From the NCBI RefSeq assembly GCF_009669325.1, contig NZ_SZWE01000001.1, positions 186,402 through 250,401 of the forward strand: a stretch of DNA of 64,000 bases, written 5' to 3'. Source of the stretch: Roseovarius bejariae (GTDB lineage Bacteria; Pseudomonadota; Alphaproteobacteria; Rhodobacterales; Rhodobacteraceae). The position numbers and the translations under genes were made by a program. The notes under the pieces are model-generated. The model saw only the letters and a list, made by a program, of their open reading frames with translations. It was not told where the DNA came from and ran no database searches. This document shows, in pieces, positions 1 to 7,590 of this stretch (positions are counted from its first letter, which is position 1; the number at the start of each line of letters is the position of its first letter).

Positions 1-1
1 C

Positions 2-178
2 TGCGCCATGATCGGCACCTCGAATTTCTTCGAACTCGCCGTCGCCGTCGCCATCAGCCTCTTCGGCCTCAATTCCGGCGCGGCGCTGGCCACCGTGGTC
101 GGCGTGCTGGTCGAGGTGCCTGTGATGCTCTCCCTCGTGGCCTTCGCCAACCGCACCCGTGCCAAGTTCGCAGGATAA
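2..178 (+). CDS. ACR3-type arsenite efflux permease, C-terminal end (partial)
   Basis: Only the last 58 codons lie in the window; the gene enters from the left edge and stops at TAA 176-178. The fragment starts within a [17 protein letters not shown] stretch, followed by a hydrophobic run ([21 protein letters not shown]) and a short basic tail, which matches the last transmembrane segments of the ACR3 (BASS/ArsB-type) arsenite antiporters as I know the family. ACR3 exports As(III) across the inner membrane. The arsH gene starts 7 bp downstream, so the two are almost certainly one arsenic-resistance operon. The upstream part, including any ArsR or ArsC gene, is outside the window. Confidence 0.82.
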   Translation, partial: CAMIGTSNFFELAVAVAISLFGLNSGAALATVVGVLVEVPVMLSLVAFANRTRAKFAG

Positions 179-185
179 ACACCCC

Positions 186-902
186 ATGCCCGACACGCCC
201 AATATCGACGACGGCCAGTTCCACCAGATCGACGAGGCCCGGCTCTTTCCAACAGACCGCCCCACACACCCGCCACGTATCCTGCTGCTCTACGGCAGCC
301 TGCGGGACCGTTCCTTTTCCCGCCTGCTCAGCGAGGAGGCCGCGCGCATCCTGCACCGCCTCGGCGCCGAAACCCGCACTTTCAACCCCTCGGGCCTGCC
401 CCTGCCCGATGACGCCAGTGCCGACCACCCCAAGGTGGCCGAACTGCGCGAGGCGGTGATGTGGTCCGAGGGCATGGTCTGGGTCAGCCCCGAACGCCAC
501 GGCGCCATGACCGGCATCATGAAAACGCAGATCGACTGGATACCACTGGCGCCCATCGGCGGCATCCGCCCCACGCAGGGCAAGACACTGGCCATTGCCC
601 AAGTCAGCGGCGGGTCACAAAGCTTCAACGCCGTGAACCAAATGCGCATCCTCGGGCGCTGGATGCGGATGCTCACCATTCCCAACCAATCCTCTGTGCC
701 CAAGGCGTGGGACGAGTTCGACGAGGCAGGCCGCATGAAACCCGGCCCGCTCTATAACCGCGTGGTCGACGTGATGGAGGAAATGATGAAATTCACCCTC
801 CTGACGCGCGGGCAATCCGCCTACCTCACCGACCGCTATTCGGAACGTGTCGAAAGCGTCGAAGAGCTTTCAAAACGCGTAAACCTGCCCAAGGCGACCT
901 GA
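186..902 (+). CDS. arsH: Arsenical resistance protein ArsH (NADPH-dependent FMN reductase)
   Basis: A 238-residue flavodoxin-fold protein of normal ArsH length. ArsH enzymes use NADPH and FMN to oxidise trivalent methylarsenicals and reduce quinones or dyes, protecting the cytoplasm. The FMN phosphate loop is visible as GSLRDRS (residues 37-43) after a hydrophobic strand LLLY. The family-typical [10 protein letters not shown] and KTQIDWIPL segments follow, then [16 protein letters not shown] and [14 protein letters not shown]. An in-frame GTG at 159 would overlap the permease gene; ATG 186, just after the permease stop, is preferred. Translationally close neighbour of the ACR3 permease, consistent with an arsenic operon. 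Confidence 0.93.
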   Translation: MPDTPNIDDGQFHQIDEARLFPTDRPTHPPRILLLYGSLRDRSFSRLLSEEAARILHRLGAETRTFNPSGLPLPDDASADHPKVAELREAVMWSEGMVWVSPERHGAMTGIMKTQIDWIPLAPIGGIRPTQGKTLAIAQVSGGSQSFNAVNQMRILGRWMRMLTIPNQSSVPKAWDEFDEAGRMKPGPLYNRVVDVMEEMMKFTLLTRGQSAYLTDRYSERVESVEELSKRVNLPKAT

Positions 903-1039
903 CCCCTAACGCCCCTCCGATAGGGTCCGGGCCTTGCCGGGTCCGCGATGCGGCAGGCGCACCAAACCTTGTGGCCCGCTTGCCAGAAACGGCGTTATAT
1001 TGTATCCTGCCACTATAAAAACAAAACGCTAGGCAGGCT

Positions 1040-1927
1040 ATGCAGTACATATATCATCTGGGCGTCCACAAGACGGCGTCGTCGCTTCTTCAGCGAAACC
1101 TTGTCGAGAACCTCGACGAGCTTCGGGCGCAGGGGGTCTATTACGTCAACGCGGAGTTCCCCTGGGCGATCAAACGACAGCGCAACATCATTCGGCAGCT
1201 ACACGCGCCCGATGGCACCTCGCCCGGCCTGCCCCGGCGCCTCAACCGCCGGATCGCCAATGCCGCCGAACAGGCGGGGGCGCGGATCGTGTTGCAATCC
1301 GACAGCGCCAGCATCGGCCCCGCCATGCACGAGGCCCTCGCAAACGGCGTGGCCCATCCCGGGTTCTACCCGCAGGCCGAACAATGCCTGCACACGCTCA
1401 CCGTGGATCGCCCGCCCGAGGATGTCCGCGTGCTGCTCTATTCCCGCACCCCCGAAACTTACCTCACCAGCCTTTACAGCGAGATGATCCGCGAGGGCTG
1501 GAGCAATGTCGATATCGACACATTCTGCCAAACGCTTGATCTGGCCTCGCTGGATTTCGACACCCTCAAGACGCGAATCGAGGGGATGCGCCCCGAGTTT
1601 CACGTCGTGATGCGCCAGTACGAGCGGATCAAGCTCGGCGCAGATACCTTCATCAGCACCTTCATGCGCGACATCGGGCTTGATGCGAAATACATTCAGC
1701 CCGTGCTGCCGCCGCATCAGCCAGACCTCGATGCGGCACAGGCCGAAGCCTTGCGGCACGTCTCCTTTGGCGACACCTCCCGCAATCCCAGACACGTGAA
1801 GCGCCTTCGCAACAGGATACTCAAACAGGCCCCGAACCCCGCGGACCCGCTCGCTCTCCCCGACTGGGTGCATGAGGCCCTCCACGCCCCCGCGGCACCG
1901 GGGTATAGGGCCCACGCGGCGTCCTGA
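1040..1927 (+). CDS. Sulfotransferase-like / P-loop protein
   Basis: A 295-residue soluble protein. The N-terminus HLGVHKTASSLLQ (residues 6-18) has the shape of the PAPS-binding P-loop of bacterial sulfotransferases (typically HLGxxKTGTTxLQ), followed by a helix. Later the sequence VDRPPEDVRVLLYSRTPETYLTSLYSEMIREG resembles the segment where sulfotransferases carry the 3'-phosphate-binding RxxxxxxxSxY motif. No other recognisable domain, signal peptide or membrane span. It stands alone: 137 bp after arsH and convergent with aroB across a repeat-bearing gap. Substrate cannot be inferred; the assignment rests on the two motifs. Confidence 0.6.
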   Translation: MQYIYHLGVHKTASSLLQRNLVENLDELRAQGVYYVNAEFPWAIKRQRNIIRQLHAPDGTSPGLPRRLNRRIANAAEQAGARIVLQSDSASIGPAMHEALANGVAHPGFYPQAEQCLHTLTVDRPPEDVRVLLYSRTPETYLTSLYSEMIREGWSNVDIDTFCQTLDLASLDFDTLKTRIEGMRPEFHVVMRQYERIKLGADTFISTFMRDIGLDAKYIQPVLPPHQPDLDAAQAEALRHVSFGDTSRNPRHVKRLRNRILKQAPNPADPLALPDWVHEALHAPAAPGYRAHAAS

Positions 1928-2227
1928 GCCCGCAGGCCGTCGTCCTGTCATGTGACGGCCCGCGCCACCTGCTGAATGCCCGATCACATGGGCCGGATAC
2001 AGCGTAGCGTGCGCATTCACTGCGCACCACATCACCGGCCAAGCTCGCGATTTTTCCCTGACCGCTGCAAGCGGTCCGTATGCCTCCCATGTGGTTCACA
2101 TGTCAGGGGCGACCCTCGCAGGAAAATCTTAACATCTCCTTGCGCAAGTGCCCGTTGGACCGTCGAACGACCCCACCCTGTACATCTCGCCTCGGCAAAG
2201 GCCCGAATTCTGCACAAAACGACCGTG

Positions 2228-2345
2228 CAAAACGTACAAGCTGTACAGAATGCCGTGAATTTTCGTACGACTCGTACGATCCCGGACGGCAACACGCCGA
2301 TTTTCGTACGAAACGCCGCGGGTAAGCGTACGACTCGTACGAAAC
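2228..2345. repeat. Cluster of TCGTACGA palindromes (locus A)
   Basis: The 421-bp gap between the sulfotransferase-like gene and aroB (convergent) contains no gene. Its right end carries four exact copies of the self-complementary octamer TCGTACGA (2263-2270, 2272-2279, 2304-2311, 2335-2342), one GCGTACGA (2326-2333) and a related CGTACA pair at 2233-2246. Two octamers are arranged as TCGTACGA-C-TCGTACGA. The 19-mer CACGCCGATTTTCGTACGA (2293-2311) recurs exactly at 23125-23143. The cluster ends 4 bp from the aroB stop codon. No canonical T-tract terminator is seen in the rest of the gap. Confidence 0.8.
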
Positions 2346-2348
2346 GCC

Positions 2349-3464
2349 TCAGCCGCGCGCGGCCAAGGCCTCTCGCAGAAGGTCCCGCACCATCACGGGG
2401 TCCACATCCGAGGTGACAAAAGCTTCGCCAATCCCGCGTGCAAGGATGAAGCGCAACTTGCCATCGACCACTTTCTTGTCCTGCCCCATCAGGTCAAGAA
2501 GTGTATCGGCATCCGGCAATTCCCCTTCAATATCAGATAGATCAACTTTCATCTTCATGTCGCGCAAATGGGCCCGAACGCGGCTTGGATCCTCTTGCGA
2601 ACACAGCCCCATGCGGGATGACAGCTCGAACGCCAAGGCGCATCCGATGGCAACCCCCTCACCATGCAGCAAGCGATCCGAATAGCCCGTCGCGGCCTCC
2701 AATGCATGGCAGAAGGTATGACCCAAATTCAAAAGCGCCCTGTCCCCTTGCTCGGTTTCATCGCGCACCACGATCTCGGCCTTCATCTCGACCGAGCGTT
2801 TGACCGCGGCGATCCGGGCCTGCATATCTCCCTTGGCAGCACGTGAAGCATTGCCTTCAAGCCATTGAAAGAATTCACTATCTCCCAACAACCCATACTT
2901 CACGACCTCACCGTATCCGGCCAGGTAATCCCGCTCTGTCAGGGTCCCCAAAACCTCGGTATCCGCCAGAACCAAGCTCGGCTGATGAAAAGCCCCGATC
3001 AGGTTTTTCCCCTGCGGCGCGTTGATCCCGGTCTTGCCCCCGACCGAGCTATCCACTTGCGCCAAAAGGCTCGTGGGCACCTGAACGAACCGCACCCCCC
3101 GCCGAAGGACAGCAGCGGCAAAACCGACAAGGTCACCAATGACCCCACCACCGAAGGCCACGACCACGTCATTGCGCTCCACCTTTTGCTCCAAAAGCCA
3201 TTCGACAACCCGCTCGAAATGCGGCCAGCTCTTGGTGCCTTCGCCCTGTGGAAGGGTCATATGCACAGCGGAAATACCCTGTGTTTCCAATCCCTTGAGG
3301 AGCGTTGCTAAATGCAGGTCGGCAACATGCTCATCGGCCACGATGGCGACCCGTGGGCGCGGCAGCAAGGGGGCGATCAACCTGCCCGACTGCGCCAGAA
3401 GGCCCGGCCCGATGTGAATGTCATACGCCCGCCCCTCCAGCGGGACATGCACGGTTTCCATCAT
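2349..3464 (-). CDS. aroB: 3-dehydroquinate synthase
   Basis: A 371-residue protein of usual AroB length. It converts DAHP to 3-dehydroquinate, the second step of the shikimate pathway, in the cytoplasm with NAD and a divalent metal. The NAD-binding and active-site block GGGVIGDLVGFAAAVLRRG, then VQVPTSLLAQVDSSVGGKTG (roughly residues 105-145), is diagnostic. The metal-ligand region E-x-YGEVVKYGLLGD, LNLGHTFCHALE and HGEGVAIG follows in the expected order. Its start overlaps the aroK stop by 4 bp (ATGA), so aroK and aroB are translationally coupled. The palindromic repeat cluster lies directly behind its stop codon. Confidence 0.97.
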   Translation of the reverse strand: MMETVHVPLEGRAYDIHIGPGLLAQSGRLIAPLLPRPRVAIVADEHVADLHLATLLKGLETQGISAVHMTLPQGEGTKSWPHFERVVEWLLEQKVERNDVVVAFGGGVIGDLVGFAAAVLRRGVRFVQVPTSLLAQVDSSVGGKTGINAPQGKNLIGAFHQPSLVLADTEVLGTLTERDYLAGYGEVVKYGLLGDSEFFQWLEGNASRAAKGDMQARIAAVKRSVEMKAEIVVRDETEQGDRALLNLGHTFCHALEAATGYSDRLLHGEGVAIGCALAFELSSRMGLCSQEDPSRVRAHLRDMKMKVDLSDIEGELPDADTLLDLMGQDKKVVDGKLRFILARGIGEAFVTSDVDPVMVRDLLREALAARG

Positions 3465-4021
3465 GTCACTGTCTCCAAAACATCCGGCCGCCCCTTGAGC
3501 GCCTCCAGCACCTTCTGCGCCATATCGTCAATCGAATACGCGGGCCGTGCCTCGACCGCCAGGTCGGCCTGCTCATAGATCGGCACCCGCGCTTCATAGA
3601 TCTCGCGCAATGTCTCATAAGGATTAGCCGTGCGTAGTAACGGCCTGGTATCCTTATGTTTTACCCGGTTCCACAAAAGCCCCAAATCGGCCTTGAGCCA
3701 GACCGAAACGCCTTTTTCCGACACCAGTTTGCGGTTCCGCTCGGTCAAGAACGCCCCGCCCCCGGTGGACAGGATGCCGCGTTCTTTCTCTAGCAGCCGG
3801 TCGATCACCTGCGTTTCACGGTCCCGGAAAAACGGCTCGCCATCACGTTCGAAAATTTCGGCAATGCTCATCGCCGCCGCGGATTCGATCTCGGCATCCG
3901 AATCAAGAAACGGCACATGCAGCTTCGCGGCCAAAGCCCGCCCCACGGCAGTCTTTCCGGCGCCCATCATACCCACCAACACAACGGTTTTCTTCAGTTT
4001 CAAAGGCCCGGTGTCCGACAC
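3461..4021 (-). CDS. aroK: Shikimate kinase
   Basis: A 186-residue P-loop kinase that phosphorylates shikimate at O3 with ATP, in the same pathway as the following gene. The Walker A motif GMMGAGKT is at residues 17-24. The shikimate-binding DSDAEIE is near 40, and the STGGGAF loop that contacts substrate is near 86. The lid region KHKDTRPLL carries the conserved Arg. Length matches the family. First gene of the aroK-aroB pair; its start faces the divergent 49-aa membrane peptide gene across a 110-bp gap that must hold both promoters. A role in aromatic amino-acid supply also fits trpE found elsewhere in the window. Confidence 0.96.
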   Translation of the reverse strand: MSDTGPLKLKKTVVLVGMMGAGKTAVGRALAAKLHVPFLDSDAEIESAAAMSIAEIFERDGEPFFRDRETQVIDRLLEKERGILSTGGGAFLTERNRKLVSEKGVSVWLKADLGLLWNRVKHKDTRPLLRTANPYETLREIYEARVPIYEQADLAVEARPAYSIDDMAQKVLEALKGRPDVLETVT

Positions 4022-4131
4022 CTTCGGCGCTCCCCTGCCAATTTTACAATCTATACGCCTGAATGACGTGATCTTGCATCAAAGGCCAGCTATAACCACA
4101 ATCAGGCAAAATAAAAACGGGCAGGCAAAGA

Positions 4132-4281
4132 ATGTTACGACTGATCAAATGGCTGATATACCTAGCAATCCTCGGGTTCGTCGGCTTGGTCGGCTTTGCC
4201 TATCTGGGTCCGTTTTTCGGCGTGGATTTCGCCCCGCCCACCGAGGAGATTCGCCAGGACATCATTCTTGAGACCGATTAA
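4132..4281 (+). CDS. Small single-span membrane protein (49 aa)
   Basis: A short reading frame beginning MLRLIKWLIYLAILGFVGL and ending in an acidic tail (PPTEEIRQDIILETD). One clear N-terminal transmembrane helix (about residues 4-25) is followed by a short hydrophilic segment. An AGGCAAAG stretch just before ATG 4132 is a weak ribosome-binding site. Its last 14 bases overlap the proposed TTG start of the next gene, which suggests coupled translation. I know no function for it. It opens a three-gene set (peptide, exported protein, xerD) that reads away from aroK-aroB. Confidence 0.7.
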   Translation: MLRLIKWLIYLAILGFVGLVGFAYLGPFFGVDFAPPTEEIRQDIILETD

Positions 4282-5800
4282 CCCCGTCCTTTTCTCAATG
4301 ATCATGGCCCTGCCCGCCACGGCGCAGGAGGGGCCACTATCCGCCATCGACTGGCTCGGGGCGCATACGCCCGTCACCGTGGCCCAGCCTCGTGTCGTTC
4401 CCCCGGGTGAACCCCCGGTCAGTGATGGGGTCACCGTGCCCGACGTTGCGGTCATGCCACTGGAGGACGCGGTGCCGGATGCGGTGGGCCTGTTGCCCCA
4501 ATCCACCACGGGCCTGCCGCCAACCCTGTGGGAAAACAGCCGTGCCAGCCGCATCATCACGCGGCTCAACCGCTTGCCCGATCACCCGCTGCCCGCCACG
4601 CAGGCGCTCTACAACACGCTTTTACTGGCCGAGGCCGAGCCGCCAAATGACATCACCAGCGGTGCGCCGCTTCTGAAAGCACGGGTTGAGGCGCTGCGCC
4701 GCTTTGGTGCCGTGGCCCCGGCGCGCGCCCTGTTGGAGCGCGCAGGCCCACAGCGAAAAGAAGTGTTCGATCAATGGCTTGACCTTGCCCTGCTTGACGG
4801 GGCCGAGGATGCGCCCTGCCGGGCGCTCGCTGAAAACCCGGCGCTTAGTCCCGATTACGCCGCGCGTATCTTCTGCACCGCGCGCGCGGGCGACTGGACC
4901 ACCGCTGCGCTTACTTTCGACACGGCGCAGGCCCTTGGTGTCTTGCCCACGACACAAGCCGCCCTTCTGGCGCAATTCCTTGATCCCGAGGCCATCGAAG
5001 GCACGCTCGACCTTGCCCCGCCCAGCGATATGTCGCCCCTGACCTTCCGCCTTTACGAGGCCGTGGGCCGCCCCATGCCCACCCGCAACCTGCCGCGCGC
5101 CTTCGCCATGGCCGACCTGCGCGGCACCTCCGGCTGGAAGGCCGAGCTTGAGGCAGCCGAACGTCTGGCCAGCACCGGCGCCCTGCCCGCGAACCGCCTT
5201 TTAGGGCTTTATACCGATCGCAAGCCCGCCGCCTCGGGTGGCATCTGGGACCGGGTCGAGGCCGTGCAGGCCTTCGACCGCGCGCTCACCCGCGAAGACC
5301 CGGACAAGATCGCGCAAACCCTGCCCCCGGTCTGGTCCGCCATGCAAGATCAAGGATTGGCGGTGGTCTTTGCCGAGATGTTCGGAGAGGCCCTTTCCGA
5401 AGCTGAACTTTCCGGCGAGGTCCAGACGCTCGCCTTGCGCGTGGCGCTTCTCTCCCCGGCTTATGAGGCCGCCGCGCAACGTATCGACACGAACAGCCCG
5501 CTGGCCTTTCATGCGGGCCTTGCCCAAGGGGCCCCGAAGGCCGATTTGGCCCGTTCACCCGAGCAAAGGGCCATCGTTCGAGCGTTCAACGCCACGGCCT
5601 CTTCGGAGCGTGACAAGACCCTACTTGAGGCGAACAAACTGGGCGAGGCCATATTGGCCGCCGCAACCCGGTTTGATCGCGCGGGGCCCGCGGCCTCCGA
5701 TGATCTGACCGCTGCGCTTTCCACGCTGCGCGCCGTGGGTCTGGAAGACACCGCCCGCCGTGCCGCCCTGCAACGCCTGCTGCTAGACACATGGCCATGA
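4268..5800 (+). CDS. Exported hypothetical protein, alpha-helical, Ala/Leu-rich
   Basis: About 510 residues. The frame is open from 4196, but the preceding 24 codons overlap the small peptide gene and encode an arginine-rich stretch unlike a real N-terminus. A TTG at 4268 overlapping the peptide stop gives LRPINPVLFSMIMALPATAQ, a convincing signal peptide with an AxA-like site ending ATAQ. An internal ATG at 4301 is a less likely start. The mature part is rich in Ala, Leu, Glu and Asp with helical repeats (LLERAGPQRKEVFDQWLDLALL, AERLASTGALPANRLLGLY), suggesting a TPR-like or SEL1-like solenoid in the periplasm. No catalytic motif. It overlaps xerD by 10 bp. Confidence 0.75.
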   Translation: MRPINPVLFSMIMALPATAQEGPLSAIDWLGAHTPVTVAQPRVVPPGEPPVSDGVTVPDVAVMPLEDAVPDAVGLLPQSTTGLPPTLWENSRASRIITRLNRLPDHPLPATQALYNTLLLAEAEPPNDITSGAPLLKARVEALRRFGAVAPARALLERAGPQRKEVFDQWLDLALLDGAEDAPCRALAENPALSPDYAARIFCTARAGDWTTAALTFDTAQALGVLPTTQAALLAQFLDPEAIEGTLDLAPPSDMSPLTFRLYEAVGRPMPTRNLPRAFAMADLRGTSGWKAELEAAERLASTGALPANRLLGLYTDRKPAASGGIWDRVEAVQAFDRALTREDPDKIAQTLPPVWSAMQDQGLAVVFAEMFGEALSEAELSGEVQTLALRVALLSPAYEAAAQRIDTNSPLAFHAGLAQGAPKADLARSPEQRAIVRAFNATASSERDKTLLEANKLGEAILAAATRFDRAGPAASDDLTAALSTLRAVGLEDTARRAALQRLLLDTWP

Positions 5801-6765
5801 GCAGCGCCAATCACTGGCTTTCCGCCTTTCTCGATGCCCATGCCGCCGAACTGGGCGCGGCGCAAAACACGCTTGCGGCCTATGCCCGTGACCTGGGCGA
5901 TTTCACCGAGTGGCTTGGGGGCAAGGGCCTCACCCTCGGCACCGCCACACAACAGGATGTCGAGGCGTACCTCGTGCATTGCGATGCCCAGGGATTGGCC
6001 AAATCCACCCGCGCCCGGCGCCTTTCGGCCATCAAGCAGCTGTACCGCTTCACTTTCGACGAAGGCCTGCGGGAGGATAACCCCGCCATCCGCATCAAGG
6101 GGCCGGGCCGCGACAAGAGCCTGCCCAAGACCCTGAGCGAAGAAGAGGTCGACCGCCTGCTGTCAGCGGCCCGCACCCATGGGCGCGAGGGCGACAGGCT
6201 GCGCAACACCTGCCTGATGGAACTGCTCTATGCCACGGGTATGCGCGTGTCGGAACTGGTGGGCCTGCCGGTCTCGGCGGCGCGCGGCGACCCGAACCTG
6301 CTTCTGATCAAGGGCAAGGGCAGCAAGGAACGCATGGTGCCCCTCTCGCCGCCCGCCCGCGCGGCCTTGTCCGCATGGCTCAAAACCCGCGATGCAGCAG
6401 AGGATCAGAAGCGGCAAAAGGGAAAGCCCGCCTCCGCCTTCTTGTTTCCCTCGCACGGCAAGGCCGGGCACCTTACCCGGCATCGCTTTTACGCGCTGAT
6501 CAAGGATCTCGCCGTGGCGGGCGGTGTTTCTCCGGCCAAGGTCACGCCGCATACCCTGCGCCATGCCTTCGCTACGCATCTACTCGCCAATGGCGCCGAC
6601 CTGCGCGCCATCCAGACGCTTCTGGGCCATGCCGATGTCGGCACGACCGAGATTTATACCCATGTGCTCGAAGACCGCCTGCGCGAGCTGGTGCAGGATC
6701 ATCACCCCTTGGCGAAATCCGCGCGCCGCAATTCGGGCGGCAAAACCTCTTCCGACGGCCAGTAA
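5791..6765 (+). CDS. xerD: Site-specific tyrosine recombinase XerD
   Basis: 324 residues, normal for XerD, which with XerC resolves chromosome dimers at dif. An N-terminal SAM-like core-binding domain (residues 8-90) precedes the catalytic domain. Catalytic residues are visible: R152 in ATGMRVSEL, K176 in the KGKGSKER hairpin, H254 and R257 in HTLRHAF, H280 in LLGHADV, and the nucleophile Y289 in EIYTHV. The start is ATG 5791 (or ATG 5797), overlapping the preceding gene. Its neighbourhood with aroK/aroB and the absence of att-like repeats argue for the housekeeping recombinase, not a phage integrase. Its 3' end overlaps the convergent metallophosphoesterase gene by 64 bp. Confidence 0.93.
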   Translation: MAMSSANHWLSAFLDAHAAELGAAQNTLAAYARDLGDFTEWLGGKGLTLGTATQQDVEAYLVHCDAQGLAKSTRARRLSAIKQLYRFTFDEGLREDNPAIRIKGPGRDKSLPKTLSEEEVDRLLSAARTHGREGDRLRNTCLMELLYATGMRVSELVGLPVSAARGDPNLLLIKGKGSKERMVPLSPPARAALSAWLKTRDAAEDQKRQKGKPASAFLFPSHGKAGHLTRHRFYALIKDLAVAGGVSPAKVTPHTLRHAFATHLLANGADLRAIQTLLGHADVGTTEIYTHVLEDRLRELVQDHHPLAKSARRNSGGKTSSDGQ

Positions 6766-7520
6766 CCGCTCAATATCCCGGTATCATACCCCTGCGTCAG
6801 CCCCGCCGCCCGCATCGCGGCATAGGCGGCCTCGTGATCATAAGACAACGCATGGATCACCGGCACACCGCCCTCCAGAGTGGCAAACCGTATCTTGGGC
6901 CGCCCGTCGTTCGGCGGCATCCCAACGACCCCGGCATTCAGCCATGTCACCCCGTCGATCTCACGCAAGAACGCAAGGCCGCAATGCCCGGCCACGACGA
7001 AGTCGATCTCGCCCACAAGATCACGCAGCGCCGCGATCTCTTCGGCGAATTCGCCCTCGGGCGAGGTCGGCCACAAGAATCGGCTCACATCCGTCGCGCC
7101 ACCATGGACCACCGCCACGCGCCTGCCAGCCTGTTCAAACGCCACAACGTCCGGCAAACCGCCCATCCATGCCCGCGCCGTCGCGCCGATCTGCGCATCC
7201 GCATGGGCATACCATCCCGCCGACAACAGGTCACAGGTGCTGCCTTCTTCGAATCCACAACCACAATCCATGGCCCCCGCCGCAAGTTGTTTCTCACAAT
7301 TGCCCGCCACCACGGCACAGCCTGCTTTCCGTATCTCATCCACACAGGCGGCAGCTTCGGCACAATAGGCCACCACGTCCCCGGTACAGATGACATGATC
7401 CGGCGCAATGCCCCGCCGCGCGGCCTCCGTCAGAACCGCGCGGGTTGCCGGAAGGTTGGAATATGGGCCACCGAACAGCAGAACCGCATCCTCAAGCTGT
7501 CCCAAATCCATCACATGCAT
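6702..7520 (-). CDS. Metallophosphoesterase-fold protein with altered metal motifs
   Basis: 272 residues (ATG 7520, alternative ATG 7511). The layout follows calcineurin-like phosphoesterases of the YfcE/ApaH type. Strand plus motif I reads VLLFGGPYSNLPA where the fold normally has (S/G)DIHGN, so the Asp and His metal ligands are Gly and Tyr. GDVVAYC (47-53) keeps motif II. Motif III is GNCE (73-76) in place of GNH(E/D). VVHGGATDVSRFLW and VVAGHCGLAF keep the later His positions. I recall this GGPYSN signature from other proteobacterial relatives, so it is probably a conserved subfamily, not a mutation. Activity and substrate are unknown. It is convergent with and overlaps xerD by 64 bp. Confidence 0.75.
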   Translation of the reverse strand: MHVMDLGQLEDAVLLFGGPYSNLPATRAVLTEAARRGIAPDHVICTGDVVAYCAEAAACVDEIRKAGCAVVAGNCEKQLAAGAMDCGCGFEEGSTCDLLSAGWYAHADAQIGATARAWMGGLPDVVAFEQAGRRVAVVHGGATDVSRFLWPTSPEGEFAEEIAALRDLVGEIDFVVAGHCGLAFLREIDGVTWLNAGVVGMPPNDGRPKIRFATLEGGVPVIHALSYDHEAAYAAMRAAGLTQGYDTGILSGYWPSEEVLPPELRRADFAKG

Positions 7521-7590
7521 CGCAACCTATCCCTTGAACCTGCGCAACGCGCACCCCATAACACCCCTGCATAAAAGGACGCCTGACCGC

